The notes beneath the pieces were generated by a model, which worked only from the letters and a program-made list of their open reading frames with translations, was not told the DNA's origin and did not search any database. Below are positions 1-5,772 of a stretch of DNA of 8,351 nt, one piece after another. Position 1 is the stretch's first letter, and each line of letters opens with the position of its first letter. Source of the stretch: Helicobacter sp. GTDB lineage: Bacteria; Campylobacterota; Campylobacteria; Campylobacterales; Helicobacteraceae. The stretch covers positions 1 through 8,351 of the forward strand of contig JARIAP010000028.1 in NCBI GenBank assembly GCA_029257755.1, given 5' to 3'. Both the position numbers and the translations under genes were made by a program.

Positions 1-480
1 TGCAGCTCTCATTCCACCAGCATTTTCACTTACATTTCCACCTATTGTGCTTTGATTTTCACTTGCAGGATCAGGCGGATAAAATAAGCCATGAGATTCT
101 ACAAAATTTTGTAAATCTTTATTAATAACTCCGGGTTGCACACGAATTATTAAATTTTTTTCATCAAGCTCTAAAATTTTATTCATATATTTTTCTAAAG
201 CTAAAATTACTCCACCTTGTGCAGTAATACTTCCACCAGTAAAACCACTTCCAGCACCTCTTGGGACAATAGGTATTAAATTTTCATTGCAATATTTTAG
301 AATTTTACTAACATCTTCTTCATTTCTTGGAAATAAAACAATATCAGGCTCTCTCTCTTCTCTTGTTGCATCATAACTATATGCTAATTTATAAATTTTA
401 TCAGATTTAGCATTCTCTTTACCTAAAAGATTTTCAAAGTATGTCAAATGCGTTTTTATATCATCATCATATGTTTGCAT
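1..480 (-). CDS. glcD: FAD-linked glycolate/lactate oxidase subunit GlcD, N-terminal part (partial)
   Basis: This is a flavoprotein of the GlcD/D-lactate dehydrogenase family, which oxidises 2-hydroxy acids such as glycolate or D-lactate and passes the electrons on to the respiratory chain. The frame is open from an ATG at 480 to the left edge, giving 160 codons where the family usually has about 460 residues, so only the FAD-binding half is present. Visible family motifs are TREEREPDIVLFPRNEEDV (about residues 39-57), the FAD pyrophosphate-binding loop PRGAGSGFTGG (73-83), PPDPAS (135-140) and STIGGNVSENAGG (144-156). An AAGGA ribosome site lies 6 bases before the ATG. It is co-directional with the upstream trmL but 68 bases away and seems to have its own promoter. 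The family is clear; the exact substrate (glycolate or lactate) cannot be told from this part. Confidence 0.9.
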   Translation of the reverse strand, partial: MQTYDDDIKTHLTYFENLLGKENAKSDKIYKLAYSYDATREEREPDIVLFPRNEEDVSKILKYCNENLIPIVPRGAGSGFTGGSITAQGGVILALEKYMNKILELDEKNLIIRVQPGVINKDLQNFVESHGLFYPPDPASENQSTIGGNVSENAGGMRAA

Positions 481-485
481 AATTA

Positions 486-511
486 ATCCTTATTTTTTAT
501 ATTTTATTATA
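486..511 (-). promoter_or_regulatory. Probable promoter and ribosome site of the glcD-like gene
   Basis: Reading the minus strand, a perfect TATAAT -10 hexamer lies at 511-506 and an AAGGA ribosome site at 491-487, just before the ATG at 480. The predicted transcript start near 499 would leave a leader of about 20 bases. I see no good -35 box, which is common for housekeeping promoters in Campylobacter and Helicobacter. The region is very AT-rich, so a chance match is possible. Confidence 0.45.
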
Positions 512-548
512 TTAACTTAGTTTTGCAAATTTTATATTTAAAATATAT

Positions 549-1016
549 TTATTCCCAATCAACATATAATTTACTTTGCATAACTCCATTATATAATACA
601 GCTCCAACACTTGTTGCTAAATTAATACTTCTTACACCTTTTTTCATAGGTAATTTATAAACTTGATTTATATTAGAATCTAGCAAAGAATTATTAAGAC
701 CAGCATCTTCTCTACCAAAATATAAAAATCCACCATTAGATAAATCTGCATCAAAACATATTCTAGTAGCTTTAGTGCTAAACAAAAAATGCCTATTATC
801 CATAGGATATACATTCCAAAAAGATTCTAAATTTTTCCATTCAAATACTTTTAAATGTTGCCAATAATCAAGTCCAGCTCTTTTAATTGCTTTTTCACTT
901 ATACTAAATCCAAGTGGGTAAATCAAATGCAATATGGAGTTAGTTGCAACGCAAAGCCTACCAATATTGCCTGTATTTTGTGGAATTTGTGGTTCAACAA
1001 GCACAATATTAAACAT
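549..1016 (-). CDS. trmL: tRNA (cytidine(34)-2'-O)-methyltransferase TrmL, SPOUT family
   Basis: TrmL methylates the ribose 2'-OH of the wobble nucleotide 34 in tRNA-Leu isoacceptors, using S-adenosylmethionine. It acts in the cytoplasm as a homodimer with a trefoil-knot SAM site. At 155 residues it matches the usual length of stand-alone TrmL (E. coli about 157). The three SPOUT signature blocks are all present: PQNTGNIGR (residues 12-20), FGREDAGL (100-107) and the knot-forming RSINLATSVGAVLY (129-142). There is no extra N-terminal RNA-binding domain, which argues against the longer TrmH/RlmB type. It follows the LpoB-like gene by 55 bases on the same strand, and may be read with the lipoprotein operon or from its own promoter. 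Its ribosome site is poor (AGTGA at best), so expression may be modest. Nothing looks broken. Confidence 0.93.
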   Translation of the reverse strand: MFNIVLVEPQIPQNTGNIGRLCVATNSILHLIYPLGFSISEKAIKRAGLDYWQHLKVFEWKNLESFWNVYPMDNRHFLFSTKATRICFDADLSNGGFLYFGREDAGLNNSLLDSNINQVYKLPMKKGVRSINLATSVGAVLYNGVMQSKLYVDWE

Positions 1017-1041
1017 AATTAATCACTAAATTATTAAAAAT

Positions 1042-1047
1042 ATTATA
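1042..1047 (-). promoter_or_regulatory. Candidate -10 box for trmL
   Basis: On the minus strand a perfect TATAAT lies at 1047-1042, about 26 bases before the trmL ATG. That would place the transcript start near 1036 and give a leader of about 20 bases. A second TATAAT lies at 1070-1065. No convincing -35 box is seen, and the gap is nearly all A and T, so this rests on one hexamer. Confidence 0.3.
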
Positions 1048-1071
1048 GATAAAAAACAATATAAATTATAT

Positions 1072-1680
1072 TTACCAAGACACTTTACTATTTGGTGCCA
1101 CTTTAATTATATGTGTATTTTCATCCCATTTTACTATACCTGTTTTTAGATCTGTAAGTGTAAGAGTAAAAGAATAATCAACTCTTTGTTTCTTGCCAAC
1201 TTTTGTATTTTTCTGCACAATTACACCAGACAAAGATAAATTTGGTGCTACAAGAGTTCCCTTTTCAATTGTAGTATATTGATTAAATTCATCATTATTT
1301 CTTAAATCTCTAGAATTATAAATCATATTATCGGTAGATCCTCCACTACCACTAATAGCATTTGTAAGTTCAAATTTACCACTATTTCTCATAGCCCTAG
1401 CAATTTTGGTAGTTAATCCACGCACATCTACTTCTTGCATTGTATCGTTTATAACATCTGAAATTGCAAGTATTTTTTTATTCTCTAAACTTAACACATA
1501 TTCACTATTAAGCAAACTTTGAACACTCTTATATACAGCCGATTCTATATCATGATAATCTATACCAACACTTGTATATTCAACAGAATTTTGATTATCC
1601 ACATACTCAACTTTACCGCCACAAGCAACAATACTAATGCCAATTAAGCTTATTGTTACAAACCTAGAAAATAAATTCAT
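1072..1680 (-). CDS. LpoB-like lipoprotein (penicillin-binding protein activator family)
   Basis: This is a small lipoprotein of the LpoB family (COG3417 type). In E. coli LpoB is an outer-membrane lipoprotein that reaches through the peptidoglycan to stimulate the synthase PBP1b. The 202-residue product begins with a lipoprotein signal: a hydrophobic stretch at about 6-19, then IVAC with the lipidated Cys at 20. Glycine at the next position fits sorting to the outer membrane. The family core is readable: NKKILAISDVINDTMQEVDV (67-86), then TTKIARAMRNSGKFELT (90-106), and a C-terminal strand-rich part with SLSGVIVQ (149-156), DYSFTLTLTDLKTG (168-181) and VKWDE (183-187). The ATG directly follows the stop of the upstream lipoprotein gene, so the two are surely co-transcribed. 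Whether it activates a PBP here is inference, since its partner is unknown in these bacteria. It could be a more general envelope lipoprotein. Confidence 0.82.
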   Translation of the reverse strand: MNLFSRFVTISLIGISIVACGGKVEYVDNQNSVEYTSVGIDYHDIESAVYKSVQSLLNSEYVLSLENKKILAISDVINDTMQEVDVRGLTTKIARAMRNSGKFELTNAISGSGGSTDNMIYNSRDLRNNDEFNQYTTIEKGTLVAPNLSLSGVIVQKNTKVGKKQRVDYSFTLTLTDLKTGIVKWDENTHIIKVAPNSKVSW

Positions 1681-1691
1681 TTAGTCTCCTT
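1678..1691 (-). promoter_or_regulatory. Ribosome site and stop/start junction (TAAATG) of the lipoprotein pair
   Basis: On the minus strand a strong AAGGAG (1691-1686) lies inside the last codons of the upstream lipoprotein gene, 5 bases before the ATG at 1680. The upstream TAA (1683-1681) and this ATG abut with no gap. The site fixes the start of the LpoB-like gene and suggests translational coupling. Confidence 0.8.
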
Positions 1692-3165
1692 TAATAATAG
1701 TATGAACAACGGTTCCCCTATGAACTCTAACATAAACTATATTATCTGTTTTAGCACAAATTCTATCTTCATTGCCACTTTCATAATAAAGTTTAAATAT
1801 ATTGATTCTAGCAGATAAATCTTTAGGTTTTGCTTTAATAATATTATAAAATTCCTTATAACTAGCTAATCTTTTATCTAATATATTACAATCATTTGTT
1901 ATAGGTATATTAAGCAATGCTATATTATTTCCAAAAATGCTAACTTTAGAATCTGTGTTTGGTATTCTAGTAGCCCATATATTATTTGGCAAAAAAATAC
2001 TAGTTCTTTTGTCAGAATTCGTTGTAGCACTAAAAGCTAGTGTTGTTGCCAGACCAATAATAGATCCATAATCTCCGCCAAATTGATTTATAGAATGAGT
2101 AATGCTATATTTTAATATAGCACCAATAATTGCTCTTGCAATAATTGATGGCAGTTGTTTATCAAATTCACTTACAAAAAGACCACTTACATTACTAACA
2201 ATATCTGCTTTCATATTATTAACTCTATATAAATCATAAGTTTGTTTTCCTTCTTTAATATATGGTAATGCAATATTAATAGCATTAAAACCATCTCCAA
2301 TAGAAAAAGGAATTGATACATCAAACCCATCTTTTCTTGCCATATCTCCATCTTCTATTATAATCCAAGTAAAAGGTTGTATAGTTTTAGATTTTTTTCT
2401 TATTTCAAGCAATTGCATATCACTTGCAATAATATCTGCATTACTTATTCCATATGATTCTTTCAATAAATCCATAGACTTAGAAAAATCTTTCTCAATC
2501 ATGAAAAATACACCAGAAACATAAGGTATAATAGGATTAATAATATCTTTATATACAGCAAAATTTTTAATTGTAGTATATTTTGATTGTATTATTTTAT
2601 TTATTTCGGAATCTGTAGTGCTATTTTCATAAATATCATTCTTATTTTTTTTATTTGCTTCTTCTATTACTTTATCATGAGATCTTTGTATTTCTTTTGC
2701 ATAATAATCTTTTGCCCTACGCTGCCTATCATTAGCCCTATTAAATTCAATTCTAGCTTGTGCATTATTGCCAATACTAGAAAATGCTAATGCCTTGTAA
2801 AAATTTAGGAAAGCACCCTCAAAAATCATTCCTCTATATGGTATAACCATATCATTACTAAATGTAGCACCTACATTTTGGCTAATACCTGATAATATCC
2901 CCTCACTTTCATAAATTTTAAATTTTTGTTCTGCTAATTCTAAATCATCTAAACTAAAATGTGGTCCAAAATAACTAAAAGTAAGAAATCCTAATTGCAT
3001 CTTCCATAATAACCAATCATTTGAATCACTATCTGTAGCTTTTTGTAAAGTCTTATACACTTTTGTATAATGTTGCCTATCATATTCACCTGTAATTTGT
3101 GTATTATACGGGGAACATGCACAAAAAAATATGACAATAAACAAAAAAAATGTAAAATTTCTCAA
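1681..3165 (-). CDS. COG3014-type outer-envelope lipoprotein with TPR-like N-terminal half
   Basis: I read this 494-residue protein as a member of the poorly characterised COG3014 lipoprotein family, often found beside LpoB-like genes. It starts with a lipoprotein signal: hydrophobic residues 4-14 and the box FCAC, with lipidated Cys at 17 and Ser at +2, which fits outer-membrane sorting. Residues about 29-160 are helical and TPR-like, including GMIFEGAFLNFYKALAFSSIG (112-132) and a basic, charged stretch (143-180). The second half holds the typical Ala/Ile-rich helix ARAIIGAILKYS (343-354) and the motif DKRTSIFLPNNIWATRIP (385-402). The start is a TTG at 3165, supported by GAGG 5 bases upstream and by the complete signal peptide that follows. 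There is no in-frame ATG before residue 56. Its molecular function is not known; the pairing with an LpoB-like gene suggests a role in the cell wall or outer membrane. Confidence 0.75.
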   Translation of the reverse strand: MRNFTFFLFIVIFFCACSPYNTQITGEYDRQHYTKVYKTLQKATDSDSNDWLLWKMQLGFLTFSYFGPHFSLDDLELAEQKFKIYESEGILSGISQNVGATFSNDMVIPYRGMIFEGAFLNFYKALAFSSIGNNAQARIEFNRANDRQRRAKDYYAKEIQRSHDKVIEEANKKNKNDIYENSTTDSEINKIIQSKYTTIKNFAVYKDIINPIIPYVSGVFFMIEKDFSKSMDLLKESYGISNADIIASDMQLLEIRKKSKTIQPFTWIIIEDGDMARKDGFDVSIPFSIGDGFNAINIALPYIKEGKQTYDLYRVNNMKADIVSNVSGLFVSEFDKQLPSIIARAIIGAILKYSITHSINQFGGDYGSIIGLATTLAFSATTNSDKRTSIFLPNNIWATRIPNTDSKVSIFGNNIALLNIPITNDCNILDKRLASYKEFYNIIKAKPKDLSARINIFKLYYESGNEDRICAKTDNIVYVRVHRGTVVHTIIKGD

Positions 3166-3174
3166 AGTTTCCTC
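3163..3174 (-). promoter_or_regulatory. Ribosome site that fixes a TTG start
   Basis: On the minus strand GAGG (3174-3171) is followed by 5 bases and then TTG (3165-3163). No in-frame ATG is available near it. The residues encoded right after TTG form a full lipoprotein signal peptide, so this non-ATG start is well supported. Confidence 0.75.
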
Positions 3175-3187
3175 GATACTTATGTAA

Positions 3188-3242
3188 AAGAATTGATTAA
3201 ATTTTGAAATATTAATATAATTTCAAACAAAAATCAATTATT
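3188..3242. promoter_or_regulatory. Dyad-symmetric divergent promoter region between the lipoprotein operon and the Sel1 gene
   Basis: The 91-base gap between the two divergent genes holds an inverted repeat centred on base 3215. Outer arms AATTGATT (3191-3198) and AATCAATT (3232-3239) and inner arms TTTGAAAT (3203-3210) and ATTTCAAA (3220-3227) are exact complements about the same centre. On the plus strand TTGATT (3193-3198), a 17-base spacer and TATAAT (3216-3221) make a good housekeeping promoter for the Sel1 gene. By symmetry the minus strand has TTGATT (3237-3232), 17 bases and TAATAT (3214-3209) for the lipoprotein operon. The two promoters would thus overlap face to face and may compete for RNA polymerase, or the repeat may be a regulator's operator. 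Confidence 0.55.
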
Positions 3243-3259
3243 AAGGAGTTTATGTAATG
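3243..3259 (+). promoter_or_regulatory. Ribosome site of the Sel1 gene, with an overlapping ATG-TAA pair
   Basis: AAGGAG at 3243-3248 lies 8 bases before the ATG at 3257. Three bases after the site there is another ATG (3252) followed at once by TAA, which overlaps the true start as ATGTAATG. The first ATG is too close to the ribosome site to be favoured, so the start at 3257 is preferred. Confidence 0.7.
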
Positions 3260-4201
3260 AAAAATACTATGCAATTTATTATTTTATTTTGTTTTATTGC
3301 ATATTGTAATATTGCATCTGCTAAAAATTATTGGTGGCAAGAAAATACACATAATTCTAACTATAACTATTATGGGTATGGAAATAAAGCATATGATGAT
3401 ATTTATAATCAAAAATTAGATTATGATACAGCATATAGCTTATATAGACGTGGAAAATTAGAAGAATCATTGCCATTATTTGCAAAATTATGTGAACAAA
3501 ATAATTATATAGCTTGTTTATCTGCTGGTATAGTGCAAGGTAAAATATTGGAAGAATTAGATTCTAATAAAAAATTCTCTCGCTCCGAAAGAAAAAGGAA
3601 AAAAGCACAATATTACAGCTATATGATGACATTTTACACAAAAGCATGTAATGGTGGAAATTATGATGCATGCAATAATTTAGCTTTCTATGAATATGCA
3701 ACAAAAGAAGAAAGAGAAAAAGAAATGAAAGAAGAAAAACAAGAAAAAGTTGAAAAAGATAGAGCAATGGAGCTTTATGTAAAGTCATGTAAAGCTGGAA
3801 ATAAAGAAGCATGTCAAAATCTTGGTATAATATATAGTGGTGATATAGATAATAAAAATCCAAATAATACAAATCTAACACAAGCACAAAATTATTATGG
3901 TAGAAGTTGTAGCATGGGGGATAGTGTGGCTTGTTTTAATCTTGGTGTATTAAGATATAATTATGCAAAAGGTGCTGGAGACTATGCACAAGCAATACAT
4001 TTTTTTAATCAAGCCTGTGGAGATGACTATCCAGCAGCATGTCTAAATCTTGGTATAATATATGAAAGAGGAGTAACGCAAGATATAAATGAGGATATAG
4101 CAAACGCAATGCAATATTACACAAAAGCTTGTTATCTGCAAAATGCTAATGCTTGTGAATATTTATCAAAACTTGCTAATAAACGTAGAAAAATGAAATA
4201 A
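3257..4201 (+). CDS. Secreted cysteine-rich Sel1-repeat protein (Hcp-like)
   Basis: This is a 314-residue exported protein of the Helicobacter cysteine-rich (Hcp) type. Such proteins are solenoids of Sel1-like helix pairs, each locked by a disulphide. Family members are often called beta-lactamase HcpA from early work on weak penicillin binding, but their general role is unclear and some are immunogenic. A signal peptide (about 1-22, cut after IASA) leads to a Tyr/Asn-rich stretch (24-60) and then the repeats. Mature cysteines fall in six pairs, all spaced C-x7-C: 79/87, 131/139, 178/186, 218/226, 254/262 and 292/300. Typical repeat text such as ACQNLGIIY (185-193) and AMQYYTKAC (284-292) is seen. 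Two unusual lysine/glutamate-rich inserts (about 104-117 and 149-169) lengthen the early units. The protein should sit in the periplasm or outside the cell. It is read divergently from the lipoprotein operon. Confidence 0.9.
   Translation: MKNTMQFIILFCFIAYCNIASAKNYWWQENTHNSNYNYYGYGNKAYDDIYNQKLDYDTAYSLYRRGKLEESLPLFAKLCEQNNYIACLSAGIVQGKILEELDSNKKFSRSERKRKKAQYYSYMMTFYTKACNGGNYDACNNLAFYEYATKEEREKEMKEEKQEKVEKDRAMELYVKSCKAGNKEACQNLGIIYSGDIDNKNPNNTNLTQAQNYYGRSCSMGDSVACFNLGVLRYNYAKGAGDYAQAIHFFNQACGDDYPAACLNLGIIYERGVTQDINEDIANAMQYYTKACYLQNANACEYLSKLANKRRKMK
3817..4063 (+). repeat. 19-base exact direct repeat within the Sel1 coding region
   Basis: The 19 bases at 3817-3835 recur exactly at 4045-4063, 228 bases (76 codons) further on and in the same frame; both encode the N-L-G-I-I-Y part of a Sel1 unit. 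A third, diverged copy shares only AATCTTGGT, at 3938-3946. Recombination between the exact copies would remove two whole repeat units and keep the frame. Confidence 0.85.
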
Positions 4202-4237
4202 GTTGATTTTTTATGCAAAGTTAAGTAAGTTTTATGT

Positions 4238-4243
4238 TAAAAT
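4238..4243 (+). promoter_or_regulatory. Weak candidate -10 box before the hydrolase gene
   Basis: The 80-base gap after the Sel1 gene holds TAAAAT at 4238-4243, which would give a leader of about 30 bases for the gene starting at 4282. No -35 box or terminator hairpin is visible in the gap. AAGG at 4271-4274, 7 bases before the ATG, is the ribosome site. Confidence 0.25.
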
Positions 4244-4281
4244 TTCAAATTTAAATAAGCATTAAATATAAAGGTTTATTA

Positions 4282-4887
4282 ATGAAAATCACAAAAAAAG
4301 CATTTGGAGAATATTTAACAAATGCTTATTTATTGCAATTTGATGGTTTTGAATTTGTAATTGACCCGGGCTATAATGCAAGTCAATGGGTTTTAAAGAA
4401 TGCAAAAAACCTTAAAGCAATATTAATTACGCATGGGCATTTTGATCATATTTGGGATAGTGCAAATTTAAAAAAACAAACAAATGCTATGATATATTGT
4501 CCAAAACAAGATGGCTTTATGCTTGAAACAGATTGTTTTAATCTAGGACTTACAACAACTAATGCAGATATATATATAGAAAATGATAAAAATGTAACAA
4601 CACTTGATATTAATGGAATCTGTGTAAAATATTGGCATTTTCCCGGACATACACCTGGTTGTAGCATAATAGAAATAGATAATCATTTTTTTAGTGGAGA
4701 TTTTATATTTTATCGTAGTATAGGTAGATATGATTTTCCATATTCAAGCCCTATAGATATGAAAGAATCATTGCAAAGATTCCTTAAAATTGAATATGAT
4801 TACCCTATACATCCAGGTCATGGAAGAGATACTTCATTAAAAGCAGAATCTAATAATATTCCATCATGGATAAAATACATAGAATAG
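4282..4887 (+). CDS. Glyoxalase II-like metallo-beta-lactamase-fold hydrolase
   Basis: This is a 201-residue cytoplasmic metal-dependent hydrolase of the metallo-beta-lactamase fold, of the short YcbL/glyoxalase II-like type that cleaves thioesters such as S-lactoylglutathione in related enzymes. The metal ligands can be read in order: H-x-H-x-D-H as HGHFDH (51-56), His 123 in PGHTPGC (121-127), Asp 140 in FSGD (137-140) and His 180 in HPGH (177-180). The stretch GRYDFPYSS (148-156) is typical of the subgroup. It lacks the C-terminal helical substrate domain of full glyoxalase II (about 250 residues), so the true substrate is uncertain. There is no signal peptide. As I recall, an orthologue stands in the same place before thiF and motA in H. 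pylori (HP0813). It is intact. Confidence 0.88.
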   Translation: MKITKKAFGEYLTNAYLLQFDGFEFVIDPGYNASQWVLKNAKNLKAILITHGHFDHIWDSANLKKQTNAMIYCPKQDGFMLETDCFNLGLTTTNADIYIENDKNVTTLDINGICVKYWHFPGHTPGCSIIEIDNHFFSGDFIFYRSIGRYDFPYSSPIDMKESLQRFLKIEYDYPIHPGHGRDTSLKAESNNIPSWIKYIE

Positions 4888-4896
4888 ATATATAAT
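4867..4896 (+). promoter_or_regulatory. Candidate promoter for the thiF/moeB-like gene
   Basis: TGGATA (4867-4872) and a perfect TATAAT (4891-4896) are 18 bases apart and overlap the end of the hydrolase gene. The transcript would start near 4903, about 30 bases before the next gene. The -35 box matches only 4 of 6 positions, so read-through from the hydrolase gene may matter more. Confidence 0.35.
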
Positions 4897-4905
4897 GGGA
4901 TTGAA

Positions 4906-4935
4906 ATGAAAGAAATATTTGGCGGTATTAATTAA
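4906..4935 (+). other. Nine-codon mini-ORF overlapping the next start (TAATG)
   Basis: An ATG at 4906 opens a nine-residue frame, MKEIFGGIN, whose TAA (4933-4935) shares its last A with the ATG of the thiF/moeB-like gene. The ribosome site of that larger gene is weak (GGCGG at 4921-4925), so ribosomes ending here could restart there. No conserved function is recognised. It may simply be chance, as its own ribosome site (GGGA at 4897-4900) is also weak. Confidence 0.3.
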
Positions 4936-5717
4936 TGGAAACAGAAGCAATTTTAAAAGAGCGTTATTTAAGGCATTTAATGCTAGAAGATGTTGGAGAA
5001 GAAGGACAAAAAAAACTTTCAAAAGCAAAAATTTTAGTAATTGGTGCTGGTGGTTTAGGTTCTCCTGTATGTCTATATTTAACTGCTGTTGGCATAGGAA
5101 GAATCGGTGTATTGGATTATGATATAGTTGAGATTAGTAACTTGCAAAGACAAGTTATACATGCTACTTCAGATATTGGAAAAGCAAAGATTTCATCAGC
5201 TAAAATAAAAATGAACAATATAAACCCAAATGTAATAATTGATACATATTTTGAGAAGCTTACAGCACAAAATTCTATATCAATTATACAAAATTATGAT
5301 TTTATTATTGATGCTACCGATAATTTTACAAGTAAATTTCTAATAAATGATGCATGTGTAATAACAAATAAAGCATTTAGCCATGCCGGAGTATTAAAAT
5401 ATAGAGGTCAAACTATGACTATCATACCAAAAAGGAGTGCATGTTTTGCATGTGCTTTTGATGAACCACCAGAAAAAGAACTAGATTCATTTTTTAGGGC
5501 TGGTTTATTTGGAGTTGTGCCGGGCATTATAGGTTGCATACAAGCAAGTGAAGCTATAAAATATATATTAAAAATTGGTGATTTATTAACAAATACATTA
5601 TTGACAATGGATATAAAAACAATGAATTTTAGAAAAATATCCATTAATAAAAATGCAAGTTGTAGAGTTTGTTCCAATAAATATGGAATTAAAGAGTTAA
5701 ATGATTATCATGCTTAA
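4935..5717 (+). CDS. HesA/MoeB/ThiF-family E1-like adenylyltransferase
   Basis: This 260-residue cytoplasmic enzyme belongs to the MoeB/ThiF family. These enzymes use ATP to adenylate the C-terminal Gly-Gly of a small sulphur carrier (MoaD for molybdopterin, ThiS for thiamine). Features in order are the arginine-bearing N-terminus RYLRHLMLEDVGEEGQKKL (10-28), the nucleotide loop GAGGLGSP (37-44), DYDIVEISNLQRQ (61-73), ATDNF (127-131), and a zinc site from CFAC (170-173) and CRVC (243-246). The length matches MoeB and ThiF (about 250). There is no C-terminal rhodanese domain. The conserved cysteine of the usual T-C-A-E-A-G motif is absent; the aligned text is S-F-F-R-A-G (185-190). In H. pylori the gene at this place is, as I recall, named thiF (HP0814). 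Sequence alone does not decide between thiamine and molybdopterin, so no symbol is given. The start follows the mini-ORF by a TAATG overlap. Confidence 0.88.
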   Translation: METEAILKERYLRHLMLEDVGEEGQKKLSKAKILVIGAGGLGSPVCLYLTAVGIGRIGVLDYDIVEISNLQRQVIHATSDIGKAKISSAKIKMNNINPNVIIDTYFEKLTAQNSISIIQNYDFIIDATDNFTSKFLINDACVITNKAFSHAGVLKYRGQTMTIIPKRSACFACAFDEPPEKELDSFFRAGLFGVVPGIIGCIQASEAIKYILKIGDLLTNTLLTMDIKTMNFRKISINKNASCRVCSNKYGIKELNDYHA

Positions 5718-5726
5718 AATAATGTA

Positions 5727-5743
5727 TGGTATATGTTTTGCTT
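5727..5743 (+). promoter_or_regulatory. Sigma-54 (RpoN)-like promoter before motA
   Basis: The 55-base gap before motA contains GG at 5728-5729 and GC at 5740-5741, exactly 10 bases apart, in the context TGGTATATGTTTTGCTT. This fits the -24/-12 pattern of RpoN promoters, and TTTGCTT is the favoured -12 context in epsilonproteobacteria. The transcript would start near 5753, leaving a leader of about 20 bases with the ribosome site GAGG (5763-5766), 6 bases before the ATG. An ordinary promoter is less evident here. Confidence 0.55.
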
Positions 5744-5772
5744 AGCTATTTTAAATTATAGAGAGGATAGGT

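Noticed and set aside
534..546. AT-only palindrome ATATTT-A-AAATAT between trmL and glcD
   Set aside because: A one-base loop cannot form a hairpin, and such symmetry is expected by chance in a gap made almost only of A and T.
2587..2790. Open frame of 67 codons on the plus strand inside the large lipoprotein gene
   Set aside because: It is antisense to a well-supported gene, is made of Phe/Ile/Tyr runs from AT-rich DNA, and has no ribosome site or known motif.
3203..3227. Inner palindrome as a bidirectional terminator
   Set aside because: Both genes read away from it, it is almost all A and T with a 9-base loop, and it fits promoter or operator symmetry better.
3252..3257. ATG-TAA start-stop pair as a regulatory minimal ORF before the Sel1 gene
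   Set aside because: It is only 3 bases from the ribosome site, too close for efficient use, and a chance occurrence is likely.
3564..3887. Open frame of 107 codons on the minus strand inside the Sel1 gene
   Set aside because: Its Leu/Phe/Tyr-rich text is the antisense image of the lysine/glutamate-rich Sel1 coding sequence, and the Sel1 frame has clear repeats and a signal peptide.
4919..5122. Plus-strand frame of 67 codons at the start of the thiF/moeB-like gene
   Set aside because: It is an out-of-frame reading of the nucleotide-binding region, whose true frame carries GAGGLGSP and other family motifs.
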